Shown: one piece after another, positions 18,740 to 26,488 of the stretch
Numbering within the stretch: position 1 is the stretch's first letter
How the letters are laid out: each line of letters opens with the position of its first letter
Assembly (NCBI RefSeq): GCF_015548375.1
Contig: NZ_JADMWW010000001.1
Location: 159,852 to 223,851 of the forward strand
DNA: 64,000 nucleotides
Direction of reading: 5' to 3'
Source: Collinsella aerofaciens
GTDB taxonomy: Bacteria > Actinomycetota > Coriobacteriia > Coriobacteriales > Coriobacteriaceae
Position numbers and translations under genes: made by a program
Notes under the pieces: generated by a model
Seen by the model: only the letters and a program-made list of their open reading frames with translations
Databases searched by the model: none
Told to the model about the DNA's origin: nothing

Positions 18740-18871
18740 AAAAAAAATAGCCGCCTCCGCGTAATGCGAAGACGGCCACTTCTCACGCTACAAACGTGTT
18801 TTAGAGTTGGCCAACCCGCTGCAACGGGTGCCATCTGCTTCAATCTTATGCGAACCCCGATCCCATTTCAA
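18740..18871 (-). ncRNA. Candidate small RNA with its own promoter and terminator
   Basis: On the minus strand TTGAAA (18871-18866) and TAAGAT (18848-18843) have a 17-base spacer. About 95 bases downstream is an intrinsic terminator (GCCGTCTTCGC, loop, GCGGAGGCGGC, then eight T ending at 18740). The predicted transcript (about 18836 to 18740) has no ribosome-binding site or good ORF and contains a CCCG/CGGG hairpin. It lies between divergent sdpR and tcdA. The class is unknown. Confidence 0.5.
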
Positions 18872-18957
18872 CAAGCCCAAGGGCTCAAATGGAATCGCGA
18901 TAACACCTATAATGGCGATAGCTAAAACACGATTCGCTTCCCCATCGGAGGATGTCT

Positions 18958-19752
18958 ATGACCGAAACCGCTGCCGCTCTCGTCGAGACACGCGACACCA
19001 AGCTCGAGATCATCATGGGCCGCGAGGCACTCGATAAGCTCGCCGATGCTACGGTGTTGGTGCTCGGCTGCGGAGGCGTGGGCTCCAACTGCTGCGAGGC
19101 ACTCGCCCGCGGCGGCATTGGTCATTTCGTCATTCTGGACAAGGACATCGTCGCGCCCAGCAATATCAATCGCCAGGCTATCGCCTTTCACAGCACCATC
19201 GGCAAGCGCAAGGTCGATGTTATGGAAGCCATGATCCACGACATCAATCCCACCGCCACCGTTATCAAACGCACCGAATACCTGCTGAGCGACAACATCG
19301 ACGAGTTCTTCGCGAGCGTTTTGGAGCAGACGGACGGCAAGCTCGACTACGTCGTCGACGCCATCGACACCATCTCGGCCAAGCTCACCATTGCCAAATA
19401 TGCTCAGGACCACGACATTCGTTTGGTTAGCTCCATGGGCGGGGCCAACAAGCTCCATCCCGAGTGCCTCCGCTTTGCCGACATTTTCGATACGGTACGT
19501 GACCCCATGAGCCGCATCATGCGCAAAGAATGTAAGAAGCGCGGAATCAAGAGTCTGCACGTGCTGTTTAGCTGCGAGGAATCGGTTAAGACCCAACCCC
19601 GCGACCCGTCCAACATCCACGAGCGTACCGAGTTGGGTACCGCTAGTTTTATGCCGCCCATCATGGGTCAGATGATTGCCGGCGAGGTTATCCGCCAGAT
19701 CAGTGGACGCGGCACCGAGCGTGTGCGCGCCGACGGCCAACGCCTGGACTAG
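18958..19752 (+). CDS. tcdA: tRNA threonylcarbamoyladenosine dehydratase
   Basis: The 264-residue E1-like protein has the ATP-binding segment VLVLGCGGVGSNCCEALAR, the IDKD-like LDKDIVAPSNINRQ, YVVDAIDTISAKL, and the C-terminal ASFMPPIMGQMIAGEVIR. This is the plan of TcdA/CsdL, which cyclises t6A37 of tRNA to ct6A. The start is the ATG at 18958, 6 bases after GGAGG. A TATAAT box at 18908-18913 probably drives it. A tatD gene follows 14 bases downstream. A general ThiF/MoeB adenylyltransferase is less likely given the start and the downstream motifs. Confidence 0.88.
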   Translation: MTETAAALVETRDTKLEIIMGREALDKLADATVLVLGCGGVGSNCCEALARGGIGHFVILDKDIVAPSNINRQAIAFHSTIGKRKVDVMEAMIHDINPTATVIKRTEYLLSDNIDEFFASVLEQTDGKLDYVVDAIDTISAKLTIAKYAQDHDIRLVSSMGGANKLHPECLRFADIFDTVRDPMSRIMRKECKKRGIKSLHVLFSCEESVKTQPRDPSNIHERTELGTASFMPPIMGQMIAGEVIRQISGRGTERVRADGQRLD

Positions 19753-19766
19753 CGGAGTGCGCCGAG

Positions 19767-20549
19767 ATGGAGCCCCGGTTATTTGATGCACACTGCCATC
19801 TTGATTTGATGGCTCACCCGGACGCCGTTGCCGATGAGGCGACGGCACTGGGCTTGGGCCTATTTGATTGCGGCGTCGATCCACGTGACTTTTCGGCCGC
19901 AAACGAGCGCGCCCATCGCCAACCAAGCATCATCGCCGGCATTGGGCTTCACCCCTGGTGGCTTGCCGACGGTCGCTGCGGTCCTGCCGAAATCAATCTG
20001 CTTTGCGAAGTTGCAGCCCAAGAGCGCTACATCGGCGAGGTGGGACTCGACTTTTCTGCGCGCTTTGCCGGAAGCGAGCCGCTGCAAACACAGGCACTTG
20101 ACCGGCTCTGCGAGGCTCTCGCGCAACATCCTCTTACCGGGCGTGTGATATCAATTCACGACGTTCGTTCGGCAGGAGCCGTACTGGACGTCCTCGAATC
20201 GCATGGACTACTCATCCCAAACCCCGACTCCCCCGCTATCATCTTCCACTGGTTTAGCGGTACTTCGGACGAACTCGTCCGCGCGCGTAATGCGGGCTGT
20301 TATTTTTCCGTGAACGAGCGGATGCTCGCCACCAAGCGCGGTCGCGAATACGCCCGACAGATCCCACTCGATCGTTTACTGCTCGAGACCGATGCGCCGG
20401 CGGAGGCAAACACCGAAACAAGCGCACAGTCGCTTATCAGATCGCTCACATGGACCTCAGAACGCATCGTCTCACTCAAAAACCGCGACGCAGAGTGCAT
20501 CGAGTCGGCAGTTTTAGCAAATGCGCACTCTGTTTTTGACCTTCGCTAG
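19767..20549 (+). CDS. TatD-family metal-dependent hydrolase
   Basis: The 260-residue TIM-barrel hydrolase opens with LFDAHCHLDLM (first metal ligands). It has GIGLHPWW, GEVGLDF, ISIHDVRSAG (VxH ligand), IFHWFSGTSDE and LLLETDAP (final Asp). TatD proteins act as 3'-5' DNA/RNA exonucleases or related phosphoesterases. The signature residues are all present. It probably forms a bicistronic unit with tcdA, 14 bases apart. The exact substrate is not evident. Confidence 0.87.
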   Translation: MEPRLFDAHCHLDLMAHPDAVADEATALGLGLFDCGVDPRDFSAANERAHRQPSIIAGIGLHPWWLADGRCGPAEINLLCEVAAQERYIGEVGLDFSARFAGSEPLQTQALDRLCEALAQHPLTGRVISIHDVRSAGAVLDVLESHGLLIPNPDSPAIIFHWFSGTSDELVRARNAGCYFSVNERMLATKRGREYARQIPLDRLLLETDAPAEANTETSAQSLIRSLTWTSERIVSLKNRDAECIESAVLANAHSVFDLR

Positions 20550-20564
20550 CCCCGGTGGGCAAAA

Positions 20565-20774
20565 AATGCCAAATATGAGTACTGTTGCAAATCCAGTCAC
20601 ATTATTTTACGGCAAAATAGTGCCTTGATAATGTACAGCTATCCATTATCAAGGCACTTTAAGGTGGTTAAAGTCATTTTTAGCAGGTTTTAATCACTCG
20701 CAGACACCCAACTAGGCCCTCAATAGCTTAATTTCGCTGTTACTAAATTAGTGACAGTACTCATATTTAGCATT
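20565..20774. mobile_element. 210-bp AT-rich inverted-repeat element with internal hairpin (MITE-like)
   Basis: The ends are 21-bp inverted repeats differing at one position (core AAATATGAGTACTGT at 20571-20585 and ACAGTACTCATATTT at 20754-20768). Inside is a perfect 15-bp hairpin, AGTGCCTTGATAATG (20619-20633) with CATTATCAAGGCACT (20644-20658), around a 10-base loop. The stretch is much richer in A and T than its surroundings and has no ORF. It fills the gap between tatD and the PfkB gene. The MITE label is an inference from terminal repeats and size. A structured RNA is possible. Confidence 0.6.
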
Positions 20775-20827
20775 ATTTGTCCATGGAGTCCCGGGGGGCG
20801 ACAATTCGACTCCCCGGGACTGCTCAC

Positions 20828-21691
20828 CTATTCGGAAATCGGCACTCCATGGCCCCAGGAGCCTTCCATGCCGCATACGGTCGAAGCAAACCCCGCCGCA
20901 AAGTCGAGTGCACGCTCGATGGCCTCGGCACCATCCTCGCCACGCTTGACGGAATCGAGATAACACATCAGGAACGAAGTCAGGAATGAGTCGCCCGCAC
21001 CCATGGTGTCCTTCATATCCGTTACCGGCTTAGCCAGTTGGCGGTAATAACGATCGCCATCATAGGCAATGCAGCCCTCAGCGCCAGCCGTTGCCGATAC
21101 GAAACGCGGACCTAGGCTCCTCACCCATGCCAGACGCTCGCGAATCTCATCCTCACTCGCGGCGTCTGCCGCGCTAAAGAACGCGAAGTCAACGTAGGGA
21201 GCAATCTGCTCGTAGTACTCGTCGGTCGAATCGTCCGAGAAGTCAAACGAAACCGTGATGCCCGCGGCCTTCAACTTGGGAAGTTCACGCTCGGTAAAGC
21301 AATAGTTGCCCGAGTGGACTACGTCGAACTGCTTCACGTACGCAAGGTCAAAGCGATCGAGCACATAGCGCGCATCACCACGGATGCCGCCCTCATTGGA
21401 GCCAAGGAAAACACGGTCGCCGTTAACGACGGTCACGCGTGCCGCACCGTTCTCGCCGATGAGCTGCTTGCACTTGGCAAGCTCAACGTCCTCATCCTCA
21501 AGACTCGCAATCACATGCTCAGCAGCAGCGTCATTACCAAGGATGCCCATATACGCGGAGCGCGCGGCGCCGCACTTCTTGGCATACACGGCAAAGTTCA
21601 CCGCATTGCCACCCGGATACATTGTGTGGATATGCTCGTAGCAGTCGACGACGTTGTCGCCAAACCCCAGTGCGCTCACGTTAAATGCCAT
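20828..21691 (-). CDS. PfkB-family sugar kinase, FrlD-like
   Basis: The 287-residue ribokinase-fold kinase has GFGDNVVDCYEHIHTMYPGGNAVNFAVYAKKCG at its N-terminus in separate blocks, DFSDD, and the C-terminal catalytic segment DTMGAGDSFLTSFL with the base Asp. Short length, GDNVVD and GGNAVN resemble fructoselysine 6-kinase FrlD. It ends a four-gene minus-strand series (deoC, two HAD phosphatases, this kinase), suggesting sugar-phosphate or nucleoside-sugar use. The substrate is not certain. Confidence 0.82.
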   Translation of the reverse strand: MAFNVSALGFGDNVVDCYEHIHTMYPGGNAVNFAVYAKKCGAARSAYMGILGNDAAAEHVIASLEDEDVELAKCKQLIGENGAARVTVVNGDRVFLGSNEGGIRGDARYVLDRFDLAYVKQFDVVHSGNYCFTERELPKLKAAGITVSFDFSDDSTDEYYEQIAPYVDFAFFSAADAASEDEIRERLAWVRSLGPRFVSATAGAEGCIAYDGDRYYRQLAKPVTDMKDTMGAGDSFLTSFLMCYLDSVKRGEDGAEAIERALDFAAGFASTVCGMEGSWGHGVPISE

Positions 21692-21751
21692 GACGCCGCC
21701 TCTCTCTTATGCCAACGGAACCACTGTTGTGACAGCAGTACCGCCCAGAAT

Positions 21752-22411
21752 CTACGCGAGTTCCAGCAGCTCCGGCAGCTGGTCGATAATCTTGTCCGCG
21801 GCATCCTGGCTAAAGCCAAAGCGCTCCTCGCGCTTGGCAATAACCGTCAGGCCGGCTCGCTTACCCGCGGTAATGCCCGGAACGGAATCCTCAACGCAGC
21901 AGCAGCGATTCGCGGGCAGCCCCAGCAGGTCTAGCGCATGCAGGTAGATGTCGGGCTCGGGTTTACTCTCCTTAAACTGCTCGCCGCTCACCACATACTC
22001 AAAGGCATCCGACAGCCCGCATGCGTTGAGCACTTCCTCGATGCTAACCATGGGAGACGAGCTGGCAAGCGCCACGCGAACGCCACGGCGCGGCAGCTCT
22101 CGAATCGTATCCACGGCGCCTGGGTTAATCAAAGCCTGATAGTCGCGCGGACGCTCATGCGCCCACTCGTCCCAACGGGCCAACGCTTCCTCGCCAGTGA
22201 AGTGCCCCTTACCGGCGCGCTCAAACCAATCGACCAGCATATGCAGGAAGAACTGATGCGAGGTACCGACCTGCCCATTCAACTCCTCTTGAGTCAGATT
22301 AAGCCCAAGCTCCTTGGCAAACGCGGCAGTCTCGCCCAGGTAGTAATACTCGGTATCGACAATGACGCCGTCCATGTCAAAGATAACGGCGTCGAACGGA
22401 AATGCGGACAC
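21752..22411 (-). CDS. HAD-superfamily phosphatase, beta-phosphoglucomutase-like
   Basis: The 219-residue HAD subfamily IA protein has motif I FDMDGVIVDTE, motif II LASSSP, and motif III/IV KPEPDIYLHA with CCVEDSVPGI. The start is a GTG at 22411 preceded by GGGAGGG. The longer frame upstream crosses a hairpin and lacks a start signal. It probably hydrolyses or isomerises a sugar phosphate. Separation from the PfkB gene is 60 bases. The specific substrate is unknown. Confidence 0.85.
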   Translation of the reverse strand: MSAFPFDAVIFDMDGVIVDTEYYYLGETAAFAKELGLNLTQEELNGQVGTSHQFFLHMLVDWFERAGKGHFTGEEALARWDEWAHERPRDYQALINPGAVDTIRELPRRGVRVALASSSPMVSIEEVLNACGLSDAFEYVVSGEQFKESKPEPDIYLHALDLLGLPANRCCCVEDSVPGITAGKRAGLTVIAKREERFGFSQDAADKIIDQLPELLELA

Positions 22412-22430
22412 GGCACCCTCCCTAACAAAA

Positions 22431-22452
22431 GGGCGCCTGCAAGCAGGCGCCC
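22431..22452 (-). terminator. Terminator-like hairpin directly upstream of the HAD gene
   Basis: GGGCGCCTGC and GCAGGCGCCC pair perfectly, followed on the minus strand by TTTTGTTA and then the GGGAGGG box of the next gene. It follows the Cof-type gene by 22 bases. Confidence 0.75.
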
Positions 22453-22474
22453 AAACCATGCATTATCGGCGATT

Positions 22475-23317
22475 CTAACCCAGCAGCTTATCCAGCGCCA
22501 TTGCAATACCATCTTCGTTGTTATCGGCGGTCACCATCTGGGCCACAGCCTTAACCTCATCGACGGCGTTACCCATGGCAACACCGGTGCCGGCCCACTC
22601 AATCATGGACTTGTCGTTCTGGCCGTCGCCAAACGATACGACCTCGCTGGCATCGATGCCGAGTTTGGGCAGGGCACCCTCGAGCGCACGGGCTTTGTCG
22701 ATACCGTGCGCCGTGTACTCAAAGTACCAGTCGGCCGTAAACATGCCCGAAAGCGTCTGCTTAAAGGGCGCATACATCTCCTCGTAATGCGCCTGCAGGT
22801 AGGCCGGATCGCCCGCCGTCAGCAGCTTGTCCACGGGATAAGCATCAGCGACCTCATGCAGGCTCTCGACCTCGCGGATCTTAAGATCGCACGCATCGCG
22901 CTCGTATTTGACGATGTTTTTCTGCGAGCCGTCAGGCAGCGTGATCATGCAGCGGTACGAGTCCTCGACGTGCAAATCGCGACCGAGCGAAATCATAGGG
23001 ATCACGTCAAAATTACGCAGGTGATCAATCAGGCGATGCAATTCGTCGGCAGGCATAGCCTGATCGAACAGCACCTCGTCGGTCTGGGCATCGACGACGT
23101 GTGCGCCGTTAAAGGCAACTAGCAGACCGTCATGGTTTTGGAGGTCGAGCTCCTGCGCCAAGGCGTGGAGCCCCCATGCGGGACGGCCCGAAGCCAAAAT
23201 GAGCTTAATGCCCGACTCCTGCGCCGCGAGCAGCTTCTCGCGCGTACGCGGGCTAATCACTTTCTGATCGTTGGTGAGCGTACCGTCGATATCCATCGCG
23301 ATGGCTTTGATTGCCAT
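22475..23317 (-). CDS. Cof-type HAD-IIB phosphatase
   Basis: The 280-residue protein has AIAMDIDGTLTNDQKVISP (motif I), ILASGRP (motif II), the large cap domain, and FGDGQNDKSMI (motif IV) with GVAMGNAVDEVK. These are typical of Cof/YidA phosphatases acting on sugar phosphates or FMN-like substrates. The start at 23317 follows AGGGAGG. It is the second gene of the deoC series. Confidence 0.9.
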   Translation of the reverse strand: MAIKAIAMDIDGTLTNDQKVISPRTREKLLAAQESGIKLILASGRPAWGLHALAQELDLQNHDGLLVAFNGAHVVDAQTDEVLFDQAMPADELHRLIDHLRNFDVIPMISLGRDLHVEDSYRCMITLPDGSQKNIVKYERDACDLKIREVESLHEVADAYPVDKLLTAGDPAYLQAHYEEMYAPFKQTLSGMFTADWYFEYTAHGIDKARALEGALPKLGIDASEVVSFGDGQNDKSMIEWAGTGVAMGNAVDEVKAVAQMVTADNNEDGIAMALDKLLG

Positions 23318-23466
23318 ATATGCCTCCCTGTCATTGAACAACCTTGTCTGAGCCATCATACAGAACACCCATCGCGACTCCGTTTACAACGGGCAAAAAG
23401 TCATATTGTCTCGAACATGAACGGCGTGTGGTCGTGAAGCTTTATCGTTCAGGTCAAATACGTCTG

Positions 23467-24141
23467 CTAGCGACGCTCATCCGTCGGTGCGCCCTCGACG
23501 ATCGCGATGCCCGCCGATGCACCTAACGCGCTGGCGCCGGCCTCGATGAATGCGCAAGCCTCTTCGTAATTATGGATACCGCCCGCCGCCTTGATTGCCA
23601 CGGCATCGCCGAGCACCTCGTGCATCAGCCGCACGTCCTCGAGCTTAGCACCGCCAAAGCTTCTGCCAGTCGATGTCTTAAGGAATCCCGGCTTGGCCTC
23701 CAGCGCGATCTCGCATACACGGCGCTTGGCGGCGTCGTCGCCGTCCAGTTTGCACATCTCGACGATCACCTTGTCAGTGATGCCATGCGCGCGACAAAAA
23801 TCAGCAATGGTAGTCATCTCGCGCTCGATGGCATCAAAATCGCGGTTCTCAACCGACTCCTGATTCAAAACGTAGTCAATCTCGGTAAAGCCACACGCAG
23901 CGTATTCCTCAAACCTCGCAAGCTTCTCCTCAAGCGTCATAGTGCCCTGGGGAAAGTCGATAGCGCCGGCAAGGATGATGTCAGAGTCCTCGAGCATGGC
24001 GCGGCCCGTCTCGTACTCCTGCAGGTTCGCAAATACGCAGCGAAAGTTGTACTTTAACGCCTTCTCGACATATTGCTCAAACGTGTCCTCGGGGGCATCG
24101 ATATAGTCGATGTATTTGTTGATGGATTTGGTAAGCGTCAT
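23467..24141 (-). CDS. deoC: Deoxyribose-phosphate aldolase
   Basis: The 224-residue TIM-barrel aldolase has FANLQEY, FPQGTMTLEEK, EIDYVLNQ, VIVEMCKLDG (second lysine) and the Schiff-base segment PGFLKTSTGRSFGGA, then AAGGIHNYEEACAFIEAGA. It splits 2-deoxyribose 5-phosphate into glyceraldehyde 3-phosphate and acetaldehyde. It heads a run with two HAD phosphatases and a sugar kinase. The upstream region holds a hairpin (24175-24199) and an operator-like palindrome (24261-24280). Confidence 0.92.
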   Translation of the reverse strand: MTLTKSINKYIDYIDAPEDTFEQYVEKALKYNFRCVFANLQEYETGRAMLEDSDIILAGAIDFPQGTMTLEEKLARFEEYAACGFTEIDYVLNQESVENRDFDAIEREMTTIADFCRAHGITDKVIVEMCKLDGDDAAKRRVCEIALEAKPGFLKTSTGRSFGGAKLEDVRLMHEVLGDAVAIKAAGGIHNYEEACAFIEAGASALGASAGIAIVEGAPTDERR

Positions 24142-24260
24142 GCTGGGCCTCCTTGTTCAGGACTGACAACCGATTCGTGGTTTCACGCGAAAAACCACGT
24201 TCAATGTACGCCCGGCATGCAAGGACAGCGTCCGCATTCCGACAAGTGGTATGAAATTAG

Positions 24261-24280
24261 CTGTAAACGTATATTTACAG
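24261..24280. promoter_or_regulatory. Operator-like palindrome upstream of deoC
   Basis: CTGTAAA and TTTACAG are perfect 7-bp arms around CGTATA, 120 bases before the deoC start. The symmetry suits a dimeric sugar-responsive repressor. No regulator gene is adjacent. Confidence 0.45.
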
Positions 24281-24357
24281 ACAGTGAATGGCACCGCACG
24301 CGGATGCCGACAGCAAGACATCCCCCCCCTCAATACACCCTCATGCCCATTTAAATA

Positions 24358-24461
24358 GCAAGGGGCCCGTATCTGTTGGGATACGGGCCCCTTTCGGCCA
24401 TGACCTATCTCAGCAGCAAAGACCACTTGCGGTGAGCGCGGTAGAACTCGATCGCACCATC
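24358..24461 (-). repeat. Left boundary repeat: remnant of pgi 3' end plus terminator
   Basis: On the minus strand codons for [10 protein letters not shown] (about 24461-24426) are followed by CAGCAGC-like sequence and a terminator (AGGGGCCCGTATC with GATACGGGCCCCT, 24361-24392). The intact pgi ends [11 protein letters not shown] at 27928 and has the same terminator at 27863-27895. The two stretches are direct repeats of about 105 bp with scattered differences. This looks like the displaced gene end left by an integration into pgi. Confidence 0.75.
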
Positions 24462-24916
24462 TTATCCGAGCCGGGGCACGTTCGCATAGCGTGGCGCGTG
24501 ACGGTTGCAAAACCACCCCATTTGAAACAAAGGCAAAAAAGTACTTGCAAAGACGCGTTCCGACATATAAGTTGATAAAAGACCGCCGTTGCGGTTTTAA
24601 GTAGATCGAGCATATGAAGTTTCAGTTTTTAGCGTGTAAGAGAAAGAAGATCGGCAAAGTACAGCCCCAAACGCAATGACAACTTAATGAGGTAACTGCC
24701 ACATGTGAGGCACCCGGGGCATTGCTGTCTCGATTTTGAGCACGATGCCTTCCGCCTTGCATGGGCCGTTCCATCCCGCCCCTGCAGCAACTGCCTCACG
24801 GGCTCATTGAAAACCGCATAGCACCCCAACGTCAGCACATCACCCACGGCAAGCACATCACTCACGACAACCAACACATCAACAAACAGCACGAACATCA
24901 ACCGATTGGAGAAGCT
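24462..24916 (+). other. Leader region of the pgi-flanked island
   Basis: No credible gene is seen here. A promoter-like pair, TTGCAA (24545-24550) and TATAAG (24566-24571), has a short 15-base spacer. A small ACCGC/GCGGT hairpin with T-rich tail follows at about 24582-24600. Near 24834-24900 the element GCACATCA/AACACATCA/GAACATCA recurs about every 18-20 bases, iteron-like. An annotation starting at 24761 would read through this, but GGAG stands before the ATG at 24917. Confidence 0.4.
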
Positions 24917-25807
24917 ATGACAAACCACCACGCTGAAGACGGCGATAAGAAAAGCATTCTGGATACCCGCATTGAGCGAGCATATGCAAACGAATATGAC
25001 GCCGCCTTTGCCGCCGCGACCATCAAGAACTACGCGTCGCTACCGCTCGCGACGATCTTGGCCGACCACCCTCAACTGCTGAAGCGCTGCACAAAGATCA
25101 TGGGCGACCCCGACATTCGCAAGCTGACAGACCCCTATGCCCCAAAACGCGACAACGATTCGTACGTTCTTACCGTAGGCTGCCTAGCCCATATGCTTAC
25201 GGCGCTTGACACGAAACTCAAGCTCGAATGGGAACCCGACGAGCGTCATGAACTCGAAAGCAAGCGGAACACCCTGCGCACCGCACTGTTCCTTCCGTTG
25301 GACGGCCTCAAGCGCTGCAACGTCGAGCTCAATACACAGGCGCGGCAAAAGCCCGGAACCACGGGGCAGAAAACTCCAAGACCCCATGCGGCCATCGTCG
25401 ACCGCAACCGATATAACCGCATGACCGCGCATTTTTCTGCCGAGGGAACAGCCATAAGGACGCTAATCGACCTGCTGTGCCTCCTGAGCATCAACGAGCT
25501 ATTTGAGGGCTATCTCGCCCTTGTTCCCGCGACGGCACCCAAGTCGGTAGCAAAGATCATCGAGACCTGCAGACGCCAGTTTGAGCGCCATCGCAATGGC
25601 AGCGAGATGAACGCCAGCATCGCGCAGTACTACGCGGCTCATTACAAAAATGACGGATGTGCCCCTGTCGAGCATCAGCTGCGGCTCGCCTACACCACGC
25701 CCGCCGCAACGCTCTATCGCTTTGGAGCCCTTGGCGCTTGCGAGCCGCACGAACAGGCAGTCTGCCCCACAACCGAGCTCGATCTCAGGCTCGGACGAAC
25801 CCTGTAG
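24917..25807 (+). CDS. Island protein 1, alpha-helical, unknown function
   Basis: The 296-residue protein starts TNHHAEDGDKKSILD. It has no signal peptide, membrane helix or motif I recognise. The composition suggests a soluble, mostly helical protein, with charged central segments (KLKLEWEPDERHELESKRN) and a hydrophobic helix near 175-195 (AIRTLIDLLCLLSINELFEGY). It is the first gene of a three-gene same-strand set with a ClpP-like protease and a VirD4-like ATPase, 63 bases before the protease. GGAG precedes the start. I do not assign a function. A substrate adaptor or a mobilisation accessory are both open. Confidence 0.75.
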   Translation: MTNHHAEDGDKKSILDTRIERAYANEYDAAFAAATIKNYASLPLATILADHPQLLKRCTKIMGDPDIRKLTDPYAPKRDNDSYVLTVGCLAHMLTALDTKLKLEWEPDERHELESKRNTLRTALFLPLDGLKRCNVELNTQARQKPGTTGQKTPRPHAAIVDRNRYNRMTAHFSAEGTAIRTLIDLLCLLSINELFEGYLALVPATAPKSVAKIIETCRRQFERHRNGSEMNASIAQYYAAHYKNDGCAPVEHQLRLAYTTPAATLYRFGALGACEPHEQAVCPTTELDLRLGRTL

Positions 25808-25870
25808 CCCGCCAGCCCCTCCGCGGGCAACAATCCTATTCCACAACACAACCAACAGAAAGGAGTCCTC

Positions 25871-26488
25871 ATGGACACCAATCATTCCCCCATCATCAGC
25901 CCCCTCACCATGCGTGAATCCGCCCGAGGTATCACGCTCACCAGCATTTACGATGAGATGCTCGCCCGTCGCGAGCTCTCCGTCATGGGAAACATCGAAA
26001 TCCCGATGGCCCACGACCTATGCCAGCAGATCCGCCTGCTCGATGCCACCGACCCCAGCCGCCCCATCACCATATTTGTCGCCAGCGCCGGCGGAAGCGT
26101 GCGATCGGGTCTTGCGATCTATGACGCCATGCGCCTCGCATCGTGCCCCATCCGCACCGTCTGCCTGGAATTCGCCGCGTCCATGGGCGCCGTGATTTTT
26201 ATGGGCGGCGACGATCGCCGTATGGCGCCCCATGCAGAGCTCATGATTCACGACCCGCTGATCCCCCAGGGGGCAGGCGGCTCGGCACTTGCGCTGCAGG
26301 AAACCAGCCGGCGTCTCATGCAGACCCGCAAGACCCTCACGCAAATCCTCTCGGACCGCAGCGGCCTCACGCCCAAGCGCATCCAGTCCCTCACTGCAAA
26401 AGACACCTACCTTTCGGCCGAGCGCGCCGTCGAGCTCGGCTTTGCCCACGAAATCCTCTCGACCACCAAGGAGGTCGCCCATGTCTAA
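25871..26488 (+). CDS. ClpP-like serine protease (S14) of the island
   Basis: The 205-residue protein has the ClpP fold signature: PITIFVASAGGSVRSGLAIYDAM, the nucleophile region FAASMGAVIFMGG with the serine at about residue 102, the catalytic-His segment AELMIHDPLIPQG, and KDTYLSAERAVELGF where the family has its Asp. All three catalytic positions therefore appear to be kept. It differs from housekeeping ClpP in its N-terminal region and lacks a neighbouring ClpX or ClpA. AAAGGAG precedes the ATG. The end overlaps the next gene by 8 bases. Head-maturation or signal-peptide-peptidase roles cannot be excluded. Confidence 0.85.
   Translation: MDTNHSPIISPLTMRESARGITLTSIYDEMLARRELSVMGNIEIPMAHDLCQQIRLLDATDPSRPITIFVASAGGSVRSGLAIYDAMRLASCPIRTVCLEFAASMGAVIFMGGDDRRMAPHAELMIHDPLIPQGAGGSALALQETSRRLMQTRKTLTQILSDRSGLTPKRIQSLTAKDTYLSAERAVELGFAHEILSTTKEVAHV

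Noticed and set aside
24157..24516. A 119-codon minus-strand frame over the pgi remnant
   Set aside because: It reads the remnant in a different frame from pgi and crosses the terminator. It is not a gene.
24834..24900. CACATCA-type repeats as a CRISPR array or replication origin
   Set aside because: The units are short, irregular and lack unique spacers of constant length. No Rep or Cas gene is nearby. At most iteron-like.
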